A DNA stretch of 64,000 bases, from positions 5,194,501-5,258,500 of the forward strand of contig NC_007778.1 in the NCBI RefSeq assembly GCF_000013365.1, written 5' to 3'. The stretch is from Rhodopseudomonas palustris HaA2 (GTDB lineage Bacteria; Pseudomonadota; Alphaproteobacteria; Rhizobiales; Xanthobacteraceae). The notes under the pieces were generated by a model. That model saw only the letters and a list, made by a program, of their open reading frames with translations. It searched no databases and was not told where the DNA came from. Shown piece by piece: positions 16,282-23,373 of the stretch (position 1 is the stretch's first letter; each line of letters begins with the position of its first letter). Made by a program: the position numbers and the translations under genes.

Positions 16282-19095
16282 CTAGCGACGCTCGGTCGCC
16301 TCGCGCACCAGTTCGTCGGCCGCGTCGGCGAGCAGTTCGTCGGAAGCCTCGCCGTACACGGCTTCGCGGCCGATTTCCAGCATCACCGGCACCGCCAGCG
16401 GCGACACGCGATCGAGTTCCTTGTGGACGATGCGCCCCTTGATTCGCGTCAGCATATCACTGAGGCGCCGTAAATCGAGCAGCCCCGTGGCGGCGTCGGC
16501 GCGCGCGGCGCGCAACAGCACGTGGTCGGGCTGGTGCTTGTTGAGCACGTCGTAGACCAGGTCAGTCGAGAACAGCACCTGGCGCCGCGATTTTTCCTCG
16601 CCGGCGAAGCGCCGCGCGATCAGCCCGGAGATGATCGCCGCGTAACGGAAGGTGCGTTTCATCAGCGCCGATTCGGCGAGCCAGGCTTCGAGATCGTCGC
16701 CGAGCATATCCGGATCGAACAGCGCGTCGAGATCGAGCCGCCCCTGCCGGATCATGTGAGACGTATCGCCGAGCCCCCACACTGCGAGCGCATATTCGTT
16801 GGCGACGAAGCCGAGCGGCCGGGCGCGGGCACGCTCCAGCCGCCGCGTCAGCAGCATGCCGAGCGTCTGATGCGCCAGCCGTCCTTCGAACGGGTAGCAG
16901 ACCAGGTAGTATTTGGCGGCGCGCGGAAAGGTTTCGACCACGAGCTCGCTGCGGCCCGGCACGCGCGACGCCTTGCTCTGCAGCGCGAGCCAGTCACGCA
17001 CTTGATCAGGAAGCCCCTTCCACGCCTGCTTGTCGGCGAGCAACCCGCGGACGCGTTCGGCCAGATAGGTCGAGAGCGGGAACTTGCCGCCCATATAGGA
17101 CGGCACCCGCGCATCCTTGTCGTGCGCGCGGGAGACGTAGACCTGATCCTCCATCAGCGCCTCGTAGCGCACCACCTCGCCGCCGAACACGAAGGTGTCG
17201 CCCGGCGTCAGGCCCTCGATGAAGTACTCCTCGATCTGGCCGAGCATCCGGCCGCCGCGCGCGATCGCGCCGGTATGGCCGCCGCCTTTGGACTTCGCCG
17301 AGCGCACCAGCTTCACCTTCAGCATCGCCTCCTCGACGATGGTGCCGACATTCAGGCGATAAGCCTGCCGCACCTTCGGATTGGCGACGCGCCACTTGCC
17401 CTGCTTGTCCTGCCTGATGCGCGCGAAGCGCTCATAGCTCTTCAGCGCGTAGCCGCCGGTGGCGACGAAATCGAGCGTATCGTCGAAATCAGCCCGGCTG
17501 AGATCGGCGTAAGGTGCCGCACTCCGCACTTCCTTGTACAATTCATCTGCGACGAACGGCTCGCCGCAGGCGCAGCCGAGGATGTGCTGCGCCAGCACGT
17601 CGAGCGCGCCGGTGCGTTGCGGCGGGGTGTCCTGCGCGTTTTCGGCGACCGCATCGATTGCGGCAGCGCATTCCAGCACTTCGAAGCGATTGGCCGGCAC
17701 CAGCACCGCGCGCGACGCCTCGTCGAGCCGGTGATTGGCGCGGCCGATCCGCTGCATCAGCCGCGACGAGCCTTTCGGCGCGCCGACATTGACGACCAGG
17801 TCGATGTCGCCCCAGTCGATGCCGAGATCGAGCGAAGAGGTGCACACCACGCCACGCAGCCGCCCCGCCGCCATCGCGTCCTCGACCTTGCGGCGCTGCG
17901 CGACGTCGAGCGAACCGTGATGCAGCGCGATCGCCAGATTGTCGTCGTTCATGCGCCAGAGTTCCTGGAACAGCATCTCCGCCTGGCTGCGGGTGTTGAC
18001 GAACACCAGCGTGGTGGTGTTGCGCCGGATCAGGTCGTAGATCTCGGCCAGCGCATGGCGCGCCGAATGCCCGGCCCAGGGCAGCCGCTCCTTGGTGTCG
18101 AGCATCTCGACGATCGGCTGCGCCGCGCCGCGGGCGACGACGATGTCGGCCTGTTCTCCCTCTCCCCTTGTGGGAGAGGGCCGGGGTGAGGGGTAGGCTG
18201 CGGGCTCGGCGCCCGCGCTCGCCCCCTCACCCGTCGCCTCACTGCGTTCGGCGCCACCCTCTCCCACAAGGGGAGAGGGAACGAACGGCTGCGGCACCAG
18301 GAAGCGCGCGAGCTCATCGGGATCGGCGACCGTCGCCGATAGCCCGGTGGCGCGAAGCTGCGGCGCGATCCGCCAAAGCCGCGCCAGCCCCAGCGACAGC
18401 AGATCGCCGCGCTTCGAGGTCACCAGCGCGTGCAGCTCGTCGAGCACGATGCGCTGCAGGGAACCGAACAGATAGGGCGCATCGTCGGACGCCAGCAGCA
18501 GCGCGAGCTGTTCCGGCGTGGTCAGCAGAATGTCCGGCGGATATTTGCGTTGCCTCGCGCGTCGCGACACCGGCGTGTCGCCGGTGCGGGTCTCGACCCG
18601 GATCGGCAGATTCATCTGCGCGATCGGCGCTTCGAGATTGCGGGCGATGTCGACCGCCAGCGCCTTCAGCGGCGAAATATACAGTGTATGGAGACCGCGG
18701 CTCGAACCCTCTCCCCGCGCGCGGGGAGAGGGTGGCGCGGCAAGCGCAGCTCGGCGCGCCGGGTGAGGGGGCGCCTCGGCGCACACAGCTGCCCCGGCAA
18801 TGGGCAACTCATCAGCCCCCTCACCCGACTTGCCGGCTACGCCAGCTAGTCGACCTCTCCCCGCAATCGGGGAGAGGTTAGGCGCCGCCTCGCTCAACTC
18901 CACCAGCGTCGGCAAAAAGCCCGCCAGTGTCTTGCCGGCGCCGGTCGGGGCGATCAGCAGCGCCGAGCGTTGCGCGCGCGCCTGTCGCAGCAACGCTAGC
19001 TGGTGCGCGCGCGGCGTCCAGCCGCGTGCGGCGAACCAGTGCCGAAAGCGGTCGGGCAGCAGATCGAGGGGAGCGTCGGAATCGGCGATGGTCAC
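16282..19095 (-). CDS. lhr: Ligase-associated Lhr-family DEXH helicase, with two in-frame palindrome insertions
   Basis: 937 residues, an ATP-driven 3'-5' DNA translocase/helicase of the Lhr-core type. Motif I is APTGAGKTLAG (50-59), the DEXH box DELH is at 219-222, motif III SATVAD near 254 and motif VI QRIGRANHR near 448. The Lhr winged-helix and C-terminal domains follow (FIEGLTPGDTFVFGGEVVR and on). It is longer than expected because residues about 71-133 and 270-315 are low-complexity Pro/Gly/Ala/Arg segments encoded by family B palindromes. Both lie between conserved helicase blocks and keep the frame. The start is a GTG at 19095. It precedes pdeM; the partner exonuclease and ligase genes are 3 kb away on the other strand. 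Activity of the expanded protein is not known. Confidence 0.93.
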   Translation of the reverse strand: MTIADSDAPLDLLPDRFRHWFAARGWTPRAHQLALLRQARAQRSALLIAPTGAGKTLAGFLPTLVELSEAAPNLSPIAGRGRLAGVAGKSGEGADELPIAGAAVCAEAPPHPARRAALAAPPSPRARGEGSSRGLHTLYISPLKALAVDIARNLEAPIAQMNLPIRVETRTGDTPVSRRARQRKYPPDILLTTPEQLALLLASDDAPYLFGSLQRIVLDELHALVTSKRGDLLSLGLARLWRIAPQLRATGLSATVADPDELARFLVPQPFVPSPLVGEGGAERSEATGEGASAGAEPAAYPSPRPSPTRGEGEQADIVVARGAAQPIVEMLDTKERLPWAGHSARHALAEIYDLIRRNTTTLVFVNTRSQAEMLFQELWRMNDDNLAIALHHGSLDVAQRRKVEDAMAAGRLRGVVCTSSLDLGIDWGDIDLVVNVGAPKGSSRLMQRIGRANHRLDEASRAVLVPANRFEVLECAAAIDAVAENAQDTPPQRTGALDVLAQHILGCACGEPFVADELYKEVRSAAPYADLSRADFDDTLDFVATGGYALKSYERFARIRQDKQGKWRVANPKVRQAYRLNVGTIVEEAMLKVKLVRSAKSKGGGHTGAIARGGRMLGQIEEYFIEGLTPGDTFVFGGEVVRYEALMEDQVYVSRAHDKDARVPSYMGGKFPLSTYLAERVRGLLADKQAWKGLPDQVRDWLALQSKASRVPGRSELVVETFPRAAKYYLVCYPFEGRLAHQTLGMLLTRRLERARARPLGFVANEYALAVWGLGDTSHMIRQGRLDLDALFDPDMLGDDLEAWLAESALMKRTFRYAAIISGLIARRFAGEEKSRRQVLFSTDLVYDVLNKHQPDHVLLRAARADAATGLLDLRRLSDMLTRIKGRIVHKELDRVSPLAVPVMLEIGREAVYGEASDELLADAADELVREATERR
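18151..18288. repeat. Family B palindrome inserted in lhr (second insertion)
   Basis: CCCTCTCCCCTTGTGGGAGAG, GGCCGGGGTGAGGGG, CCCCTCACCCGTCGCCTCA and CTCCCACAAGGGGAGAGG form an imperfect inverted repeat entirely within the helicase reading frame. It encodes roughly residues 270-315, outside conserved motifs. Confidence 0.85.
18697..18885. repeat. Family B palindrome inserted in lhr (first insertion)
   Basis: CCCTCTCCCCGCGCGCGGGG, GCCGGGTGAGGGGGCGCCTC, CCCCTCACCCGACTTGCCGG and CCTCTCCCCGCAATCGGGGA sit inside the helicase gene between motif I and the conserved HTLYISPLKAL block, encoding about residues 71-133 with no stop or frameshift. Confidence 0.85.
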
Positions 19096-19170
19096 ATCGC
19101 CAAGCTAGGCATTCGTCGCGTCAAAATCGAGATCGTCGCGCGGCTCCGCCGGCCATGCGATCCGGAAACG

Positions 19171-19195
19171 CAAAACGCCCGCCGAAGGCGGGCGT
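19171..19195 (-). terminator. Rho-independent terminator of the 19225-20445 gene
   Basis: 9-bp stem ACGCCCGCC / GGCGGGCGT with a GAA loop; leftward the stem is followed by TTTTGCG. It separates the ABC binding-protein gene from lhr. Confidence 0.8.
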
Positions 19196-19224
19196 CCCGT
19201 CAGCGCTGGACGCGGTGAGATCCG

Positions 19225-20445
19225 TTATTCAGCGACCGGCTTGTCGGACACGATCCAGTCCTTGCCGCTGAATTCCATCGTGTAGAGCGTCTTGATCGAA
19301 GTGTAGTCGTCCGGCTTGTAGGAGTAGCTCACGCCGGGCAGCATGTGCGGAGCGCGGAATCCGCCCAGCATCGACGCCTGCTTGATGACGTTTTCACGCG
19401 TCAGATCGTCGCCGCAGCGGCGCAGAATTTCCGCCATGGCGGCGGCCTGCGCATAGCCGGAGAACGCGATCGAATTGTCCGGCGTGACGTTCGGCAGGTA
19501 CTTCTTGCGCAATTCCTCGAACGCCATCACGTCGGGGTCGCCGGCGTATTTCGGCGATCCGATGTCCTTGGTATAGGCGATCGCCACGATCCCCTTGGCG
19601 TTGTCGAGGCCTGCGGCCTCGAGAATCGAGCGCCCGGTCGAGCCGGCCGACAGCAGTTGCAGCGGCTTCCAGCCGAGTTCCACGACCTTGCGGATCGACT
19701 GCGACGACGCCTTGCCGGTGGTGATGTTGTAGAACACGTCGGCGCCGGATTTCGACAGATTGATCATCTGCGAGTCGATGGTCGGCTCGGTCAGATCGTA
19801 GCTGGCCTCGGCGATCACCTTGGCCTTGCCGCCGGCGTCTTCCAAAACCTTCTTGAACGGGCCGAGGAAGTCACGGCCGAAATCGTCGTTCTGATAGAGG
19901 ATCGCGATCTTGGCGTCCGGTTTCACGCTGAGCACGTATTTGGCGAGAATCCGCGCCTCGGTCGGATAGAGCGGCAGACCCGCCATGGTCCATTTGAAGT
20001 TCTTCGGGTCGTTCCATTTCGACGCGCCGGTGTTCAGCAGCAGCTGCGGCACCTTCTTGTTGTTGAGATATTTGTGGACAGCCGTCTGCGGCGCGGTGCC
20101 GAGCGAGCCGTACAGCGCCAGCACCTCTTCCTGCTCGACCAGCCGCCGGGTGGCTTCGACCGCCTTCGGCGCGCTGTAGGAATCGTCCAGGGTCAGGAAT
20201 TTGACCTTGCGGCCGTTGATGCCGCCCTTGTCGTTCAGCATCTGGAAATAGGCTTCGCCGACGCGGCCGAGCACGCCATAGAGCGAACCGGGACCCGAAT
20301 GCGGCACGGTCTGGCCGATCTTGATTTCAGTGTCGCTGGCGCCGGGATCGTATTTCTTCTCCGCCGCTGCAGCCGATGTGGCCGCAAGCATAACCGCGGC
20401 CACCGCGGCTGCCGACGCGAAAACGGAATTCGGGCGTAAATTCAT
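19225..20445 (-). CDS. Orphan ABC transporter substrate-binding protein, LivK/Peripla_BP_6 type
   Basis: 406 residues. A Sec signal peptide (SAAAVAAVMLAATSAAAAEK) precedes a two-lobed periplasmic binding domain of the branched-chain/aromatic type (DTEIKIGQTVPHSGPGSLYG, LALYGSLGTAPQTAVHKYLN, QNDDFGRDFLGPF). Such proteins deliver amino acids, aromatic acids or amides to Liv-type importers. The start follows GGGGAGG. No permease or ATPase gene adjoins it; the nearest Liv set is 18 kb away and has its own binding protein. It divides the two halves of the ligase-associated repair module. Ligand unknown. Confidence 0.92.
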   Translation of the reverse strand: MNLRPNSVFASAAAVAAVMLAATSAAAAEKKYDPGASDTEIKIGQTVPHSGPGSLYGVLGRVGEAYFQMLNDKGGINGRKVKFLTLDDSYSAPKAVEATRRLVEQEEVLALYGSLGTAPQTAVHKYLNNKKVPQLLLNTGASKWNDPKNFKWTMAGLPLYPTEARILAKYVLSVKPDAKIAILYQNDDFGRDFLGPFKKVLEDAGGKAKVIAEASYDLTEPTIDSQMINLSKSGADVFYNITTGKASSQSIRKVVELGWKPLQLLSAGSTGRSILEAAGLDNAKGIVAIAYTKDIGSPKYAGDPDVMAFEELRKKYLPNVTPDNSIAFSGYAQAAAMAEILRRCGDDLTRENVIKQASMLGGFRAPHMLPGVSYSYKPDDYTSIKTLYTMEFSGKDWIVSDKPVAE

Positions 20446-20800
20446 TGAGTTTCCTCCCCTGTTGTGCCGGTTCGCTGGCGCGTCCGGTTCTCGTTTGCCG
20501 CGGCTTGAATCGCTCTTTGCGGCAAGTCATCCTGTGCGGAACACTTCAGGACCGCAACCCTCGGCGCGCGAAATTGGAGCGGGATTTGCCGCTTGGCGGC
20601 AAATTCGAATGAATTTGTCGATTCTTCCCAGCGACTTGGTGCCGCAGCCTCCGGCGGACTTCGCTCCGCTCGGATTCAGTCCGTTAATCAATCATTTACG
20701 GCGAGGCCGGGGACCGATTTTCAGCGACTGTGGCCGCACGGGTACAGCGCAAAGAGGGCATGCCGGGTAATAGTTGGGCAATTGTCAGGAAGGTCCACTC
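20446..20800. other. Gene-free divergent promoter region
   Basis: 355 bp between divergent genes for the binding protein and the outer-membrane barrel. A nested dyad is visible near 20586-20616 (TTGCCGC-TTG-GCGGCAA, then AAATTC-GAAT-GAATTT). A CtrA-like TTAA-N7-TTTA box lies at 20684-20698. No convincing ORF. Confidence 0.6.
20684..20698 (+). promoter_or_regulatory. CtrA-like box upstream of the outer-membrane barrel gene
   Basis: TTAA-N7-TTTA followed by C, the same variant as at 10082-10096, 103 bp before the ATG. Tentative. Confidence 0.3.
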
Positions 20801-22150
20801 ATGAAAAAGATTCTCGTCGGCGTCGCGCTCATTGGCTCAGCCGTCAGCGCCCAGGCGGCCGATCTTGCCGTCAAAGCCCCGTACCTCAAGGCGCCGATCG
20901 CGGCCGTCTATGACTGGACCGGCTTCTACATCGGCGCGAACGTCGGCGTCGGCCTCGGTCGTGACCTTCAGACCCATGCCGTCCCGGCGGGCGGCGTTGC
21001 CTCGCACCTGTCGCCCCAGGGGGTGATCGGCGGCGGTCAGATCGGCTACAACTGGCAGTCCAATACCACCTTCCTCGGTCCGTTGCTGATCGGCGTCGAA
21101 GCCGACATCCAGGGCAGCGGTATGACCGACGGCCATACCACCCTGAGCAGCCCGCTCGGCGCGGCCAACTACAATCAGAAGCTGGACTGGTTCACCACCG
21201 TGCGCGGCCGCGTGGGCTTGGTGCGCGGCCCGGTGGTCGGCTACTTCACTGGCGGTTTCGCCGCCGCCAACGTCAAGACCACCGTTACCCAGATCGGCGG
21301 CATCGTGCCGTTCGCCTTCAGCGAGACCCGCACCGGTTGGACCATCGGCTCCGGCGTCGAAGCGGCGATCGGCGGCAACTGGACCGGCAAGATTGAATAT
21401 CTGTATCTCGACCTCGGCAACCGCAACGACGTGTTCGGCACCCAGGCGCTGCGCACCGAATATCGCGAGAGCATCTTCCGCGTCGGCCTCAACTATCGCA
21501 TCGGCGGCAACGGCATGTACATCACGCCGCCCCCGGCGAACTGGGCCGGCCTGTATCTCGGCGGCAATTTCGGCGGCGCCACCGCGCGCAACCGGACGAC
21601 CTCGTCGGTGATCTTTAGCGAGAACTTCAACCTCTCGCCGGACGGCTTCGTCGGCGGCGGTCAGATCGGCTACAACTGGCAGGCTTCGAACTGGGTGTTC
21701 GGTGCGGAGGCCGACTTCCAAGGCTCGACCCAGAAGGATGACCGGGCCGCGGTGTTAAGTTCGCTCCTCCTTTACAACCAGAAGCTTCCCTGGTTCGGCA
21801 CCGCCCGCGCCCGCCTCGGCTACACGGTCGGCTCGACCCTGTTCTACGCCACCGGCGGTTACGCTTACGGCAACGTCAAGACCAACGTCGTGACCGCGTT
21901 CAGCAACGAGACCTTCAACCGCTCGCGCAGCGGCTATGCGGTCGGCGCCGGCGTCGAGACGCCGTTCCAGCTGTTCGGCCTGCTCGGCCCGAACTGGACC
22001 TCGAAGACCGAATATCTCTACGTCGACCTCGGCTCGACCACCGACTCGTTCTTGGGCGGCGCAGCCGTGAGCACCTCCAAGGTGACCAATCACATGCTCC
22101 GCACCGGCATCAACTATCACTTCAACCAGCCGGTTGTTGCGAAGTACTAA
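20801..22150 (+). CDS. Outer-membrane beta-barrel protein with two tandem barrel domains
   Basis: 449 residues. A signal peptide (MKKILVGVALIGSAVSAQA, cut before ADLAVKAP) is followed by two Omp25/RopB-like eight-stranded-barrel units of about 200 residues each. They begin YDWTGFYIGANVGVGLG (near 37) and ANWAGLYLGGNFGGATA (near 246). Both share VIGGGQIGYNWQ/FVGGGQIGYNWQ, a central GVEADIQGS/GAEADFQGS, a TKIEYLYLDLG-like block and a terminal RxGxNYxxG/F strand. Single-barrel members of about 220 residues are usual in this group. The ATG at 20801 follows AGGAAGG; a strong terminator follows the gene. It probably lies in the outer membrane as two linked barrels or one larger one; function unknown. 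Confidence 0.9.
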   Translation: MKKILVGVALIGSAVSAQAADLAVKAPYLKAPIAAVYDWTGFYIGANVGVGLGRDLQTHAVPAGGVASHLSPQGVIGGGQIGYNWQSNTTFLGPLLIGVEADIQGSGMTDGHTTLSSPLGAANYNQKLDWFTTVRGRVGLVRGPVVGYFTGGFAAANVKTTVTQIGGIVPFAFSETRTGWTIGSGVEAAIGGNWTGKIEYLYLDLGNRNDVFGTQALRTEYRESIFRVGLNYRIGGNGMYITPPPANWAGLYLGGNFGGATARNRTTSSVIFSENFNLSPDGFVGGGQIGYNWQASNWVFGAEADFQGSTQKDDRAAVLSSLLLYNQKLPWFGTARARLGYTVGSTLFYATGGYAYGNVKTNVVTAFSNETFNRSRSGYAVGAGVETPFQLFGLLGPNWTSKTEYLYVDLGSTTDSFLGGAAVSTSKVTNHMLRTGINYHFNQPVVAKY

Positions 22151-22180
22151 GCCTTCCCGACAGCGACGACAGATATCGAA

Positions 22181-22208
22181 CCCCGGCCTCACGGCCGGGG
22201 TTTTTGTT
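22181..22208 (+). terminator. Rho-independent terminator after the outer-membrane barrel gene
   Basis: CCCCGGCC-TCAC-GGCCGGGG stem-loop followed by TTTTTGTTT. Confidence 0.92.
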
Positions 22209-22317
22209 TGGATGATGCCGCAGCGGCGCGGCGGGAAGCCTCCGCTTCCCGCTGAAAGAGAAGCCGGTCGACGGAACCGGGCGGGTCGAGACTCGTTTGC
22301 AGTCGAGGCCCGCCTAT

Positions 22318-23373
22318 ATGTCGTCGATGCGCCCGCAAGACATCCTGATGCCCCAAGCCGAAGGCCTGTGCTGCAAGCCAGGGGGCTTCCACATCGACCC
22401 GGTGCGGCCGGTCGAACGGGCCGTGATCACGCATGGCCATTCCGACCACGCCCGGCCCGGCCACGGCGCGGTGCTGGCGACGCAGGAAACGCTCGACATG
22501 ATGCGGCTGCGCTACGGCGAAAATTTCGCCGGCAGCACGCAGGCGATCGGCTACGGCGAAACGATCCGGCTCGGCGAGACGACAGTGACCTTCCATCCGG
22601 CCGGCCACGTGCTCGGTTCGGCGCAGGTGGCGGTCGAATGCGGCGGCCTCCGGATCGTTGCCTCCGGCGACTACAAGGACGCGCCGGACCCGACCTGCAC
22701 GCCTTTCGAACTCGTCCGGTGCGACGTCTTCATCACCGAGGCGACCTTCGGGCTGCCGGTATTTCGCCATCCCGACGCAACCGGGGAAGTGCGCAAGCTG
22801 CTCGGATCCGTCGCGCTGTTTCCGGAGCGCGCACATCTGGTCGGCGCGTACTCGCTGGGCAAGGCGCAGCGGGTGATCGCACTGATCCGCGATGCCGGCT
22901 ATGATGCACCGATCTATCTGCACGGCGCGATGGAGAAGATCACGCGTTACTATGCCCAGCGCGGTTTGCCGCTCGGCGAGCTGCGGCCGGTCAAGGGGGT
23001 GAAGAAGGCCGAGCTCGCCGGCACCATCACGCTGGCGCCGCCGTCCGCGACGTCCGATCTGTGGACGCGGCGCTTCCCCGATCCGCTCACAGCCTTCGCC
23101 TCCGGCTGGATGCGGGTGCGCGCCCGCGCGAGGCAGCGCGGCGTCGAGCTGCCGCTGGTGATTTCCGACCACGCCGACTGGGACGGCCTGACCGCGACCA
23201 TCGCCGCAACGGGCGCCGGCGAAGTCTGGGTCACCCACGGCCAGGAAGACGCGCTGGTGCATTGGTGCCAGCGCAAGGGCCTCACCGCGCGCCCGCTCGA
23301 TCTGGTCGGCTACGGTGACGAAGACGAAGACGTCGGCCTGGCGGCGGGCGAGACCGAGGCCGCCGAGGCATGA
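22318..23373 (+). CDS. Ligase-associated DNA-damage-response exonuclease (MBL/beta-CASP fold)
   Basis: 351 residues. The metallo-beta-lactamase motif THGHSDH (His39, His41, Asp43, His44) and later metal ligands (HPAGHVLGSAQV; SGDYKDAPDPT; ISDHADWDG) place it with the exonuclease of the Lhr-exo-ligase set, which trims DNA ends. The start is one of several ATGs; 22318 is chosen, but 22327 or 22348 are possible because none has a clear Shine-Dalgarno. It overlaps the ligase gene by ATGA at 23370, showing tight coupling. Helicase and phosphoesterase partners are on the other strand 3-6 kb to the left. Confidence 0.92.
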   Translation: MSSMRPQDILMPQAEGLCCKPGGFHIDPVRPVERAVITHGHSDHARPGHGAVLATQETLDMMRLRYGENFAGSTQAIGYGETIRLGETTVTFHPAGHVLGSAQVAVECGGLRIVASGDYKDAPDPTCTPFELVRCDVFITEATFGLPVFRHPDATGEVRKLLGSVALFPERAHLVGAYSLGKAQRVIALIRDAGYDAPIYLHGAMEKITRYYAQRGLPLGELRPVKGVKKAELAGTITLAPPSATSDLWTRRFPDPLTAFASGWMRVRARARQRGVELPLVISDHADWDGLTATIAATGAGEVWVTHGQEDALVHWCQRKGLTARPLDLVGYGDEDEDVGLAAGETEAAEA

